Assembly (NCBI RefSeq): GCF_039536205.1
Contig: NZ_BAAAYL010000001.1
Span: forward strand, 1,302,001 to 1,366,000
Length of the DNA stretch: 64,000 bases
DNA from: Streptomyces sannanensis
Lineage (GTDB): Bacteria; Actinomycetota; Actinomycetes; Streptomycetales; Streptomycetaceae
Direction: 5' to 3'
Below, in pieces: positions 1 through 8,225 of the stretch; position 1 is the first letter of the stretch; each line of letters starts with the position of its first letter. Made by a program: the position numbers and the translations under genes. The notes beneath the pieces were generated by a model, which was given only the letters and a program-made list of their open reading frames with translations, ran no database searches and was not told where the DNA came from.

Positions 1-302
1 TTGACCGCGAGCTCGGCCAGGATCTTGCGGTCCACCTCGACGTTGGCGGCCTTCAGACCCTGGATGAAGCGGTTGTAGGTGATGCCGTTGGCGCGGGCAG
101 CGGCGTTGATGCGCTGGATCCACAGCTGACGGAAGTCGCCCTTGCGCTTCTTGCGGTCGTTGTAGTTGTAGACCAGGGAGTGGGTGACCTGCTCCTTGGC
201 CTTGCGGTACAGGCGCGAACGCTGACCGCGGTAACCGCTGGCCTGCTCGAGGATCGCCCGGCGCTTCTTGTGGGCGTTGACTGCCCGCTTGACGCGTGCC
301 AC
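1..302 (-). CDS. rplT: 50S ribosomal protein L20 (bL20), 3' end cut by the window edge
   Basis: Large-subunit ribosomal protein needed early in 50S assembly; in many bacteria it also represses its own operon by binding the infC leader. The frame opens at a GTG (300-302) preceded by GGAG and reads [15 protein letters not shown], the typical highly basic L20 N-terminus that contacts 23S rRNA. About 100 codons are visible; L20 of related actinobacteria is near 127 residues, so roughly the last 25 lie outside the window. It is the last visible gene of the infC-rpmI-rplT operon, about 100 nt downstream of rpmI. Identification is secure; only the C-terminus cannot be seen. Confidence 0.97.
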   Translation of the reverse strand, partial: MARVKRAVNAHKKRRAILEQASGYRGQRSRLYRKAKEQVTHSLVYNYNDRKKRKGDFRQLWIQRINAAARANGITYNRFIQGLKAANVEVDRKILAELAV

Positions 303-404
303 TTGTTAACTCCTTGTAGCGGGGCCGTGGTTCAACTCACACGGCCCGAGAACGAATGGGTCCCGGTCTCGACGTTCCGCCCCCGTCACGGGGGCGGAGG
401 AACG

Positions 405-599
405 TCACTTGCCGAGAAGCTTCTTGATCTTCGCGGCGTCGCCCGGGGCCATCTCGGCGTTGCCGGTGAGGCGACGCGTCAGCTTGGACGACTTGTGCTC
501 GAGCAGGTGGCGCTTGCCGGCGCGCTCGCGGAGCACCTTGCCGGAGCCGGTGATCTTGAAGCGCTTGCTGGCACCGCTGTGCGACTTGTTCTTCGGCAT
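405..599 (-). CDS. rpmI: 50S ribosomal protein L35 (bL35)
   Basis: A 64-residue, strongly basic ribosomal protein of the large subunit. The start [20 protein letters not shown] and the [16 protein letters not shown] segment are the standard L35 signature, and the length matches the family. It lies about 100 nt downstream of infC and about 100 nt upstream of rplT, the conserved gene order. Spacing and shared direction suggest one transcript from the promoter upstream of infC. No anomaly. Confidence 0.97.
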   Translation of the reverse strand: MPKNKSHSGASKRFKITGSGKVLRERAGKRHLLEHKSSKLTRRLTGNAEMAPGDAAKIKKLLGK

Positions 600-700
600 A
601 GCGCCGTTCTCTCCTCGTCAGTGGCGCTCCCGCCCGGTCCGGAGACCGGCACACGGGAGCGTCATATCAATCGGTTGTTGTCCTGGACTGACGCCCGGAC

Positions 701-1321
701 TCAGGCCTCGGCGGGCTCGTCGGTGGACTGCTCCGCCGGAGCGGACTGACCCTGGCGCTCCGCCTTGCGGGCGGCCTGCGCCTCACGGGCCTCGGCCATC
801 GCCTCGGTCTTCTTCTTGTGCGGACCGAGGACCATGATCATGTTGCGGCCGTCCTGCTTCGGGTTCGACTCGACGAAACCGAGCTCCTGGACGTCCTCCG
901 CCAGACGCTGCAGCAGTCGGTAGCCGAGTTCCGGCCGGGACTGCTCGCGACCACGGAACATGATCGTGATCTTGACCTTGTCGCCCTGCTTGAGGAACCG
1001 GACGACATGACCCTTCTTGGTGTCGTAGTCGTGCGGGTCGATCTTCGGCCGGAGCTTCATCTCCTTGATGACCGTGTGCGCCTGGTTCTTGCGCGCCTCA
1101 CGGGCCTTCATGGCCGACTCGTACTTGAACTTCCCGTAGTCCATGAGCTTGCACACGGGCGGACGGGCGTTCGCCGCGACCTCGACCAGGTCCAGGTCGT
1201 ACTCCTGCGCAAGCTCCAGTGCCTTGGCAAGCGGCACAATGCCCACCTGCTCGCCACTGGGACCGACAAGTCGCACCTCGGGAACGCGAATCCGGTCGTT
1301 GATGCGGGGCTCGGCGCTGAT
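701..1321 (-). CDS. infC: translation initiation factor IF-3, probable ATC start
   Basis: IF-3 binds the 30S subunit, prevents premature 50S joining and checks start-codon fidelity. The N-domain (from [20 protein letters not shown]), the linker ([10 protein letters not shown]) and the C-domain ([18 protein letters not shown] region) are all present, followed by a Glu/Ala-rich tail. I place the start at the ATC at 1319-1321: it sits 4 nt after AGGAGG, and translation from it begins exactly at the conserved ISAEP/MISTE-like N-terminus. Upstream in-frame GTG codons (up to 1366) lack such a ribosome site. Rare start codons (AUU in E. coli) are a known device by which IF-3 represses itself, so the ATC is biologically plausible; experimental proof is lacking here. 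The result is 206 residues. Confidence 0.95.
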   Translation of the reverse strand: MSAEPRINDRIRVPEVRLVGPSGEQVGIVPLAKALELAQEYDLDLVEVAANARPPVCKLMDYGKFKYESAMKAREARKNQAHTVIKEMKLRPKIDPHDYDTKKGHVVRFLKQGDKVKITIMFRGREQSRPELGYRLLQRLAEDVQELGFVESNPKQDGRNMIMVLGPHKKKTEAMAEAREAQAARKAERQGQSAPAEQSTDEPAEA

Positions 1322-1366
1322 GGATCCTCCTCGGTAGCACCACGCGACGGCCTGGCGGGCGGTCAC

Positions 1367-1723
1367 GCAACGTCTGTTTCAACAGACCAACCGCGCCGGT
1401 GCATGAAAAATGCCCCGGACGGACACAGGCGGAGCTCCATGAATACCGGAACACCGCCGCGTAGGCCGCGGGGCGCACATCGGACGGCTCCATCGCCCGT
1501 ACGGAACGATGGGGACCGTCTGACCGGTGACCCGCCGCCCTTGAGGGCGGCCAGGTGGGAGATCGGAGCCTCCACTTGTGGGCCGGACACATTCGCGTCC
1601 AGCCGGTCGTCACACAAGGTTAGCAGCTCCGGCCAGGACCGGCGAATCCTCCGCCGGAAGCGGCGGGCCGGAGCGCCACGGATGCGGACCGAGCACCGCG
1701 TGGCACCGCCTATCGTGTGAGGC
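1367..1723 (-). promoter_or_regulatory. infC operon promoter and structured leader
   Basis: No gene is seen in this 357-nt gap. Read on the minus strand it carries a possible promoter, TTCGCC-18-TAACCT (the -10 at 1617-1622), giving a leader of roughly 290 nt. Four inverted repeats lie within it: CCATCG/CGATGG near 1494-1516, GCCGCCCT/AGGGCGGC at 1534-1551 with a 2-nt loop, GCAT/ATGC at 1401-1413, and GTCTGTT/AACAGAC at 1372-1387 with a 2-nt loop. Long leaders bound by L20 control infC operons in several phyla; whether this one is an L20 or attenuation leader is inference. The first ~30 nt next to 1723 also serve the divergent DUF1844 gene. Confidence 0.5.
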
Positions 1724-2086
1724 ATGACAGACCCCACCCCCGCCGCCGCGACCCCCGACTTCGACACCATGACCCAGGAGATCGCGGAGGTCCCTGCGGT
1801 CGCCGTGATCGTCGAGGCCGCGGTGACCCTCATGAGCGCCGCAGCCGTGAAGCTGGGCCTCAGCGAGGACGGCGACCAGTACAAGGACCTCGACGAGGCC
1901 CGCAAGCTGATCCACTCCCTGGCCGGCCTGCTCGACGCGAGCACGACCGAGGTCAGCTCCTTCCACGCCGCGCCGCTGCGCGACGGACTGAAGTCGCTCC
2001 AGCTGGCCTTCCGCGAGGCCTCGCTGGTTCCGGACGAGCCGGGCCAGGGCCCCGGCGAGAAGTACACGGGGCCGGTCTTCGGCTGA
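1724..2086 (+). CDS. DUF1844 domain protein
   Basis: A 120-residue protein of unknown function. The body from residue 13 (FDTMTQEIAEVPAVAVIVEA) through DLDEARKLIHSLAGLLDA is the DUF1844 signature, predicted all-helical; the last 20 residues are polar and Pro/Gly-rich. The gene is divergent from infC, an arrangement I know to be conserved in streptomycetes, which hints at a link to translation or growth but proves nothing. The ATG at 1724 is the obvious start. It ends 15 nt before the convergent SseB gene. Confidence 0.85.
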   Translation: MTDPTPAAATPDFDTMTQEIAEVPAVAVIVEAAVTLMSAAAVKLGLSEDGDQYKDLDEARKLIHSLAGLLDASTTEVSSFHAAPLRDGLKSLQLAFREASLVPDEPGQGPGEKYTGPVFG

Positions 2087-2101
2087 TCTTCCTATTCGAC
2101 G

Positions 2102-2836
2102 CTACTCACGTACGAACAGGGGCTCGCCCGGAGGCGTGACCTCGGCCGGCAGCAGTGCCAGGTCCAGGCCGCGCACCAGGCGGGCCCTCAGCGTTTCGTC
2201 GGCCGCCAGCGCCTCGGCGACCCTCCGTGCAGCCTCGGCCGGCGCCGCGTCCGGGGCCAGCACCAGCGCCAGGGTGCCGTCCATGCCCTTACGCGGGCCG
2301 AGGTGGGCCCGGAGCACCGCGGTCTCGGCGGCCACCGCGGCCCGTACCGCCTCGATGACGGCCGGGTCGGCGAGTGGGTCCGTGGTGGTGCGTCCCTCGG
2401 CGAGGGCCAGCAGCGCGGCGCCCTTCAGCTCGTACGGCACCGGGCCCGCCATGTCGAGGACGACCGTGTCGGCCTTCTCGTGCGCGGCGGCCTGGAGCGC
2501 CTGGTGCAGCGGTACGGCGACGGGCCGCGCCCCCGGGTCCCAGAGGGCGAGCGAGGCGATGGAGGTGAAGGCGGGCAGCGCCTTGCGGTCGCCCGCGTTG
2601 AGGGTGGGCACGGCCATGTCGCTGGTCTTCTCGCGGCGCAGGCCGTTCTCGTCCAGCTCGACCTCGCCGAGCACGGCGACGACCGGGACGAGAAGGCGGG
2701 CGCCCTTGAGCGCCGCGAGCACCTGTGGTTCCGCCTCCCTGTCCGCCGCCCAGGCGGACAGGGCCGCTGCCAGCCGAGGGTCGGCGGAGCCGTCGTCGTC
2801 GGAGTAACCGGGGTCCGGGATGTTCTTGAGCGCCAC
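2102..2836 (-). CDS. SseB family protein
   Basis: A 244-residue protein with the SseB N-terminal domain pattern: LAAALSAWAADREAEPQVLAAL, then LLVPVVAVLGEVELDENGLRREK, TSDMAVPTL, and the FTSIASLALWDPGARPVAV segment (residues ~70-130). A second half resembles the SseB C-terminal domain. The name comes from E. coli SseB (serine-sensitivity enhancer); the molecular role of the actinobacterial members is unknown. I chose the GTG at 2836 (VALKNIPDPGYSDDDGS) because family members begin with this peptide and the open frame farther upstream is of low quality. It is a single-gene unit. Confidence 0.85.
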   Translation of the reverse strand: MALKNIPDPGYSDDDGSADPRLAAALSAWAADREAEPQVLAALKGARLLVPVVAVLGEVELDENGLRREKTSDMAVPTLNAGDRKALPAFTSIASLALWDPGARPVAVPLHQALQAAAHEKADTVVLDMAGPVPYELKGAALLALAEGRTTTDPLADPAVIEAVRAAVAAETAVLRAHLGPRKGMDGTLALVLAPDAAPAEAARRVAEALAADETLRARLVRGLDLALLPAEVTPPGEPLFVRE

Positions 2837-3062
2837 GCGTGGCAGCGTAGCCGCTTGGTCGGTGCCGCCCTGGACCCGGGGCACGACTGCCCGGCCGACC
2901 CGGCGGGGCGTGGACACATGCACCCCCACCCCGCTCCTTCCCGGCGGCGTCGATGAGCGGTTTCGCCGCGTGGGACACAACACCGGCCCACTGCGCGGTG
3001 GGAGGCAGCATCCTGCCCGGCCGCCGCCGAAGAACCGGGGCCCCCGTTCGGGAAAGCCGTCC

Positions 3063-4220
3063 TCAGACGCCGGACGGGCCCGCGCCGCGGCGCAGCAGGG
3101 CCGCCGCGGCGAGCAGGGCCGCCCCTGTGGCCGCCGCGAGCCGGACCGGCCAGTCGGGGCCGCCGCCGGCATCGCGCGGCTCGTCCGGGCCGCGGCCGAA
3201 GTACTGCTTGTCGTAGCCTGCACGGGCCGCCGCGGTGGGGCGTGCCTTCGCCGCCGAGCGGATCGCGGCCGCCGGATCGACCATGCCGTGGCCGCGCGCG
3301 TCGTCGCGGCCGCCCTTCGGGTTGTCGCGGGCCGTGTCCGCGAGCAGTTGCTTGATCTGGGCCGGGGTCAGTCCGGGGTGCGCGGAGCGTACGAGCGCGA
3401 CGGCGCCCGAGACGAAGGCCGAGGCCGCGCTGGTGCCCCAGCCCTCGTAATACTTCCTGTCCGGGGCGGCGATCACGACGTCGACGCCGGGTGCGCTGAC
3501 CGTGGCGTACCAGCGACGGGTGGAGAAGGAGGCGTGCGTGCCGTACCGGTCGACGGCGGTGACGGCGATCACGCCCGGGTAGGCCGCCGGGTACGAGATG
3601 TGGTCGCCCTTCTCGCCGCCGTTGCCGGCGGACGCGACGACGACGGCGCCTTTGGAGAGGGCGTACTGGACGGCGGCGTCCTCGCTCTTCTCCGGATGGG
3701 CGGACTCACTGTCGTCGCCGAGCGAGAGATTGATGACATCGGCCCCGTGATCGACCGCCCATCGGATGCCCTCGGCGAGCGCGCTGCCGCGCGTCTGGCG
3801 GGCCCGCTTGCGGGCCGGGTCGCTGCCCTCGAGGATCACCCTGACCGGGAGTATCTTCGCCTTCGGCGCGACGCCGAGTACGCCGTCGCCGCGGCCGGGC
3901 CCGTGCCCGTGGCCGGCGATGATCCCGGCCATCGCTGTGCCGTGCCCGGCCCAGGCGCGGTCGCCGGGGCCGGCGCCGAAGCCGATGAGGTCCTTACCGG
4001 GCAGGACCTGGCCCGCGAGATCGGGGTGGGTGGCGTCGACACCGGTGTCGAGGACGGCGACGGTGATGCCCTCGCCCTGGGTGGTGCGCCAGGCCTGCTC
4101 GGTGTGCATGGCCGCCAGTTCCCACTGCCGGGCGCGTATCTCGTCCGCGTGGACGGGAGCGGCGGGCAGCAGCGCGATGACGGTGCCCGCTGCCAGGGCT
4201 GCGACGGCGCGGCGGGTCAT
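3063..4220 (-). CDS. mycosin-type subtilisin-like serine protease
   Basis: Secreted, membrane-anchored S8 protease of the MycP class (385 residues). An N-terminal signal sequence (residues 1-25, ending VHADE) is followed by the catalytic domain. The triad is visible as Asp58 (VLDTG), His93 (GHGTAMAG) and Ser264 (GTSAASA), with Asn200 of the oxyanion hole in SAGNGG. A C-terminal helix (PVRLAAATGAALLAAAALL) precedes a basic tail and would anchor it on the outer face. Mycosins normally support type VII (ESX) secretion, but no ESX component is encoded in this window. It overlaps the upstream gene by 4 nt (ATGA), so the two are almost surely co-translated. Confidence 0.9.
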   Translation of the reverse strand: MTRRAVAALAAGTVIALLPAAPVHADEIRARQWELAAMHTEQAWRTTQGEGITVAVLDTGVDATHPDLAGQVLPGKDLIGFGAGPGDRAWAGHGTAMAGIIAGHGHGPGRGDGVLGVAPKAKILPVRVILEGSDPARKRARQTRGSALAEGIRWAVDHGADVINLSLGDDSESAHPEKSEDAAVQYALSKGAVVVASAGNGGEKGDHISYPAAYPGVIAVTAVDRYGTHASFSTRRWYATVSAPGVDVVIAAPDRKYYEGWGTSAASAFVSGAVALVRSAHPGLTPAQIKQLLADTARDNPKGGRDDARGHGMVDPAAAIRSAAKARPTAAARAGYDKQYFGRGPDEPRDAGGGPDWPVRLAAATGAALLAAAALLRRGAGPSGV

Positions 4221-5239
4221 CCGGGCTTCTCCGTGACGGTGGTGACGGTCTTGCGCAGCGCCCGTTCGACGCGGTCCGCGATGCCCTTCGCCTCATGGCC
4301 CAGGCCCGCCTGAGCGACGGCCGTCGTCGCCCCTTCGGCCATGGCCTTGTCGACGGGCTGCGGGTCACGGACGGTACGGCCGTCCGCGAAACCGGAGACG
4401 GCGTAGACGACAACGGGCACATCGGTGAGCACGCGTACGGTCCAGCTCGCACGCTGATGGGGGCCGAAGCCGGCGGCAGCGGTGCCCTCGACCGGGTAGG
4501 TGCGGGGCAGCAGATCGGTGCGTTCCGCCAGCCGCTCCGCCGTGAACCTGGTGCGCAGGGCCTTCATCGCCGCGGTGTCGGCCTCGGTGAAGACCATGCC
4601 GACCGTGGTGACGCTGCTGCCGGTGGCGTCGGCGTAGGTGGCGCGCACCAGGCGCCGGCAGCCGACGGGTGCGAGGGCGGTGTCCAGGAGGGGGTCGAGA
4701 GCGTCGGAGCAGCCGCTGTCGGGCGCGACGGCGACCCGGGTCCAGTTCCGGTCGGCGCCGCCGGGGCCGGCGTCGGTGCCGTGGAGGGTGCGGGGGAAGA
4801 GGGTGTCGACAGGAGTGCTGTGCCACAGGGAACGCGCCTCGTCGTAGGACCGCTCGGCGGCGGTCCGCTCGTCGGTGTCCCGGGTGAGCCAGCTCCCGGC
4901 GGCCGCGCCGCCGATCAGCCCGGTGCCGAGTACGGCACACACGGCAGCGGCCACGGTCCTGCCCGGCCGGCGGCCCGCCACGGGCCGCAGCCGTACGGTC
5001 GTCTCGGCGGGTGCCTCGGGCGGCACGGGGTGCGCGGGGTGCGCGGGCGGTCCGGCCGGGCGGGGTGTCCCGGCGGGAGCCGGGACGGATATGAGACGCA
5101 GCCGGGTGGTGGTCTCGGCGCTGTACGCGGGCCGTTCCGTACCGGCAGGGCGTCCGGGGGTGTCGCCGTCGGCGTCGGGCGGTGCCGAGGGGGCGGCCGG
5201 CGAAGGAGAGTCGGCGGGGGAGGGCGCGTCAGTGGTCAT
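4217..5239 (-). CDS. single-pass membrane protein paired with the mycosin
   Basis: 340 residues with no recognised enzymatic domain. Residues 1-90 are Pro/Ala-rich and probably cytoplasmic, with two TTxRLR motifs (ETTTRLRLI, ETTVRLRPV) that resemble phosphothreonine/FHA-target-type sequences. A single membrane helix follows (TVAAAVCAVLGTGLIGGAAAG, ~95-116). The outer part (~120-340) has a Cys pair (GCSDAL, GCRRLV) and a fold I cannot name. The end overlaps the mycosin start by 4 nt, so the two are coupled; it may present or regulate the protease, which is inference. The ATG at 5239 follows GGGGGAGCGC. Confidence 0.75.
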   Translation of the reverse strand: MTTDAPSPADSPSPAAPSAPPDADGDTPGRPAGTERPAYSAETTTRLRLISVPAPAGTPRPAGPPAHPAHPVPPEAPAETTVRLRPVAGRRPGRTVAAAVCAVLGTGLIGGAAAGSWLTRDTDERTAAERSYDEARSLWHSTPVDTLFPRTLHGTDAGPGGADRNWTRVAVAPDSGCSDALDPLLDTALAPVGCRRLVRATYADATGSSVTTVGMVFTEADTAAMKALRTRFTAERLAERTDLLPRTYPVEGTAAAGFGPHQRASWTVRVLTDVPVVVYAVSGFADGRTVRDPQPVDKAMAEGATTAVAQAGLGHEAKGIADRVERALRKTVTTVTEKPG

Positions 5240-5381
5240 GCGCTCCCCCGGGTGTCGTCGTGCGGTGTGGGCGTCACTCTACGGGCCGGCGTGGAGCCGC
5301 GGGGCGTCGGTCCCGGGGGCCGCGGCATCTGCCCCGAACATCCCTCTACCCATGAGTAGGAACGTCTGACAGGCTGCGGTC

Positions 5382-6584
5382 ATGAGTGCCCGTGCTGCCG
5401 ACCGCGCCCGGTACGACCGGGCGACCGCGCGCCTCGACGCGCCACTCGCCGTCGTCGACCTCGAGGCCTTCGACGCCAACGCGGCGGATCTCGTACGGCG
5501 CGCCGCGGGCAAGCCGGTCCGGGTGGCGAGCAAGTCGGTGCGCTGCCGGGCGCTGCTGGAACGGGTGCTGGCGCGAAACGGGTTCGCCGGGATCATGTCG
5601 TTCACGCTGGCCGAGTCGCTCTGGCTGGCGCGGGCGGGCTTCGGTGATGTGCTGCTGGCGTATCCGTCGGCGGACCGGGCGGCGTTCGCGGAGCTGGCCG
5701 GGGATGCCAAGCTCGCGGGCGCGGTGACGGTGACGGTCGACGATCCGGCGCAGTTGGAGCTGATCGACGGCGCGCGTGACGGGGGCCGCGAGGAGATCCG
5801 GGTGTGTCTGGAGCTGGACACGTCCTTGCGGCTGCTGGGCGGACGGGTCCGGGTGGGGGCACGGCGGTCGCCGCTGCACTCCGCCGCCGAGGTGACCGAC
5901 GTCGCCCGGACCGTCGTCCGCAGGCCGGGCTTCCGGCTGGTGGGGCTGATGGCGTACGAGGCCCATGTGGCCGGGGTCGGGGACGCGGTACCGGGGCGTC
6001 CGGTGCGTTCGCGGGCGGTCCGGCTGATGCAGGCGGCCGCGCGCCGCGAGCTGGTGGTACGGCGCGCCGAGGTGGTGCGGGCGGTACGGGCGGTGGCGCC
6101 GGACCTGGAATTCGTGAACGGCGGCGGCACCGGCAGCGTCCAGCACACGGCCGCCGAGGACGTGGTGACCGAGATCGCGGCCGGATCCGGGCTGTTCGTA
6201 CCGCGGCTGTTCGACAACTACACGTCGTTCACGGGTCGTCCGGCGGCGCTCTTCGCGCTGCCCGTGGTGCGCAGGCCGGGTGTCGGCGTGGTGACGGTGC
6301 TCGGCGGCGGATACCCGGCCTCCGGGGTGGCGGGTGCGGACCGGCTGCCGGTGCCGTATCTGCCGGAGGGGCTGCGTTACGACCCGCAGGAGGGGCCGGG
6401 CGAGGTGCAGACGCCGCTGCTGGGATCCCCGGCGGACGATCTGCTGATCGGCGACAAGGTGTGGTTCCGGCATGCAAAGGCCGGGGAGCTGTGCGAGCGG
6501 TTCACGGAGCTGCATCTGATCGAGGGCGACCGGGTGACGGCGACTGCGCCGACGTACCGGGGCGAGGGCCGGACGTTCCTCTGA
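5382..6584 (+). CDS. PLP-dependent amino acid deaminase/aldolase (alanine racemase-like fold)
   Basis: 400 residues with the N-terminal fold-III PLP barrel: the Schiff-base lysine is Lys51 in RVASKSVRC, and LDTSLRLLGGRVRVGARRSPL plus FVNGGGTGSV fit the cofactor-phosphate-binding loops. The C-terminal half matches the D-threonine aldolase/D-serine dehydratase-like domain (LLIGDKVWFRHAKAGELCERF, with potential metal ligands His and Cys). The family removes or cleaves D-amino acids; the exact substrate cannot be read from sequence. ATG at 5382; monocistronic, with the convergent GNAT gene ending 10 nt away. The internal codons show no anomaly. Confidence 0.8.
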   Translation: MSARAADRARYDRATARLDAPLAVVDLEAFDANAADLVRRAAGKPVRVASKSVRCRALLERVLARNGFAGIMSFTLAESLWLARAGFGDVLLAYPSADRAAFAELAGDAKLAGAVTVTVDDPAQLELIDGARDGGREEIRVCLELDTSLRLLGGRVRVGARRSPLHSAAEVTDVARTVVRRPGFRLVGLMAYEAHVAGVGDAVPGRPVRSRAVRLMQAAARRELVVRRAEVVRAVRAVAPDLEFVNGGGTGSVQHTAAEDVVTEIAAGSGLFVPRLFDNYTSFTGRPAALFALPVVRRPGVGVVTVLGGGYPASGVAGADRLPVPYLPEGLRYDPQEGPGEVQTPLLGSPADDLLIGDKVWFRHAKAGELCERFTELHLIEGDRVTATAPTYRGEGRTFL

Positions 6585-6594
6585 GGAGGCTGCC

Positions 6595-7158
6595 TCAGAC
6601 TTCCCGCAGCTCCCACTCGGCGCGGGTCAGGGCATACTCGACTTCGCCGTGCTCGGATCCTTCGATCGCGTCCGGCCAGTCGCCGAAGTAGCTACGGACG
6701 AAGGTGAGGCCCGACTTCTCCATCACCCGGCGCGAACGGGTGTTCACGGCCATCGTGTTCGCGGTCACCCGCCGCACCCCGAGGTCGCTGAAGCCCTTGC
6801 GGATCAGCGCGCGCGATCCTTCGGTCGCGTAGCCGCCGCCCCATGCGGCCCTGCGCAGCCGGTAACCGAGTTCGACCTCGTCGGCACTGTGGTCCTCCAG
6901 CGGGCGGAATTCGAACCAGCCGAGGAAACTCCGCGTGGCCTTGTCCTCCGCCGCCCAGAAGCCGCAGATGCCGAGGCACGGGTAGTGGTGGAGAAGCCGT
7001 GGCAGATGCCGGTCCCGGACCGTCTCACGGGGCGTCGGCCGGCCTCCGTTGATGAACCGCATGACATCGGGGTCACTGTCAAGGTCGACCAGATGGTCCA
7101 CGTCGGCCTCGGTGAACCGGCGCAGGACCAGCCGGTCGGTCTCCAAGAACACAGTCAT
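6595..7158 (-). CDS. GNAT acetyltransferase (RimJ/RimL-like)
   Basis: 187 residues beginning ETDRLVLRRFTEADVDHL, the classical entry of the RimJ/RimL branch that acetylates ribosomal-protein or small-molecule amines using acetyl-CoA. Motif A is GYRLRRAAWGGGYATEGSRAL, containing the acetyl-CoA pyrophosphate-binding turn, followed by RRVTANTMAVNTRSRRVMEKSG (motif B region). Substrate unknown. The gene is convergent with the PLP enzyme and lies downstream of the VapC gene, separated from it by a gene remnant. Confidence 0.85.
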   Translation of the reverse strand: MTVFLETDRLVLRRFTEADVDHLVDLDSDPDVMRFINGGRPTPRETVRDRHLPRLLHHYPCLGICGFWAAEDKATRSFLGWFEFRPLEDHSADEVELGYRLRRAAWGGGYATEGSRALIRKGFSDLGVRRVTANTMAVNTRSRRVMEKSGLTFVRSYFGDWPDAIEGSEHGEVEYALTRAEWELREV

Positions 7159-7204
7159 GGCGCGATCTTCACGCTCAGCCGCGCCGAGTGCGAGCGAATT
7201 CCGC

Positions 7205-7432
7205 TCAGCTCGGTCCGATGCTGCTGCCGACGCCGCCGCTCGTGCTGTTGCCGATCAGGCGGATGCCCCGGGTGATCCGGTCCCTGCCGGCCAGAGGCGG
7301 GCCGTCCGGGCCCGAGTCGAAGGCGAACCTGACGATGATCACCGCCTCGGAGCCGACGCTAGACGGGAAGACGAGCGACTGGACATAGCCGCCGGGCCCG
7401 GCGGGCGGCGGCGGAGGCCCCAGGACTGGTGA
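7205..7432 (-). pseudogene. C-terminal gene remnant downstream of the toxin gene
   Basis: Read on the minus strand directly after the vapC-like stop, this interval keeps an open frame of about 75 codons with Streptomyces-like codon use and ends at TGA 7205-7207. The peptide contains PPPPPAGPGGYVQSLVF and FAFDSGPDGPPLAGRDRI. It lacks a credible start and ribosome site and has no family I can name. The best reading is the 3' end of an older gene whose 5' part was replaced when the toxin-antitoxin module arrived. A short gene starting at an internal GTG cannot be excluded. Confidence 0.4.
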
Positions 7433-7849
7433 TCAGGCGACCGGGTTCCGTACGTCCTGCTGGTCTACATCTTTGAGGACGCGGGCGACCGTGGCGAAGT
7501 CGTTGTCCCGATGCAGGATGGTCAAGCCATGGTGTACGGCTGTAGCGCACAACAAGAGGTCAATGCCCCCTGCCGCACGGTGCTGGCCTTTCTGGGTCAG
7601 TTTGTACTGAGCGGCGTCCACCCACCGCCATGCGCCTTTCGGTACGTTCACGGTGCCGAACATGTCGGTCAGGTCTTGATCCATCTCGTTGCGGTCGTCC
7701 GGACCGACGGCGCCGAAAAGGATCTCTGTCCGGGTGGCCTCGCATATGCCGATGGCGCCCGTTTCGATCTCCGCGTCCCAGCGTCTCTGAGCTGCGGGAT
7801 CGGTGCCAAGGTGGACGTATGCGCTCGTGTCGATGAGGTAGGTGATCAC
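7433..7849 (-). CDS. PIN-domain toxin, VapC type
   Basis: 138-residue PIN-domain ribonuclease, the toxin of a type II VapBC pair. The acidic metal-binding residues are Asp7 (LIDTSAYV), Glu42 (ATRTEILFG), Asp97 (GGIDLLLCATAV) and Asp115/Asp117 (HRDNDFATVA), as in active VapC proteins, which cleave tRNA or rRNA when free of antitoxin. Its ATG overlaps the antitoxin stop by 4 nt, so translation is coupled. The complex normally binds the operator upstream of vapB, and a strong candidate operator is present. The RNA target cannot be predicted. Confidence 0.92.
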   Translation of the reverse strand: MITYLIDTSAYVHLGTDPAAQRRWDAEIETGAIGICEATRTEILFGAVGPDDRNEMDQDLTDMFGTVNVPKGAWRWVDAAQYKLTQKGQHRAAGGIDLLLCATAVHHGLTILHRDNDFATVARVLKDVDQQDVRNPVA

Positions 7850-8082
7850 TCGGCGGCCTCGCCGTGCTGAGCGGCCTTACGGGCTTCCCAGAGCCGGCGT
7901 GTGGACTCCAGTTCGCCCCGCGCGCCACGCTCCGCGAGACGCTGGAAGGCGGCCCGGCGGCGGTGACGCCTTATGACCTCTTCGAGTGCCGTATTGATCG
8001 TGTCCTTTTTCGTGGTGGTGCCGAGCAGCCGTGCGGCCTCGGCGAGCACCTCGTCGTCCAAGTCCACGTTCGTGACGCCCAT
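7846..8082 (-). CDS. VapB-type antitoxin
   Basis: 78 residues. The N-terminal part (MGVTNVDLDDEVLAEAARLLGTTTKKDTINTALEEV without break in the gene) is a ribbon-helix-helix domain of the VapB/VbhA type; the polar, charged C-terminus (from about residue 45) would wrap around and inhibit the PIN toxin. The first strand sequence (TNVDLD) and TKKDT turn are typical. It is the first gene of the pair, with a promoter and nested palindromes 20-80 nt upstream, consistent with auto-repression by the VapBC complex. Confidence 0.9.
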   Translation of the reverse strand: MGVTNVDLDDEVLAEAARLLGTTTKKDTINTALEEVIRRHRRRAAFQRLAERGARGELESTRRLWEARKAAQHGEAAE

Positions 8083-8103
8083 GATCGACCCTCACTGTGT
8101 GCC

Positions 8104-8161
8104 ATGTGGGAAGACTTCCCACTACTCCCACATTATCGGGTCTGGCCTTCTTCCGGTTCAA
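8104..8161 (-). promoter_or_regulatory. vapBC promoter with nested operator palindromes
   Basis: On the minus strand a -35-like TTGAAC (8156-8161) and a -10-like GATAAT (8132-8137) are separated by 18 nt. Next to and overlapping the -10 lie two inverted repeats: GTGGGAAG/CTTCCCAC with a 1-nt centre (8106-8122) and ATGTGGGA/TCCCACAT (8104-8111 with 8126-8133). They end 22 nt before the antitoxin start. The arrangement is what an auto-repressing VapB/VapBC complex would use; binding itself is inferred. Confidence 0.75.
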
Positions 8162-8192
8162 GCCCCCGCCGGCTCCGGATCACCCAAGGGAC

Positions 8193-8212
8193 GGGGCGAG
8201 GAACCCCGCCCC
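8193..8212 (-). terminator. hairpin after the SDR gene
   Basis: GGGGCG (8193-8198) pairs with CGCCCC (8207-8212) around an 8-nt loop, just downstream of the SDR stop at 8226. There is no U-tract, which is common for streptomycete terminators. It would separate the glnA4 operon from the vapBC promoter region. Confidence 0.4.
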
Positions 8213-8225
8213 CGGGCGGCGTGGC

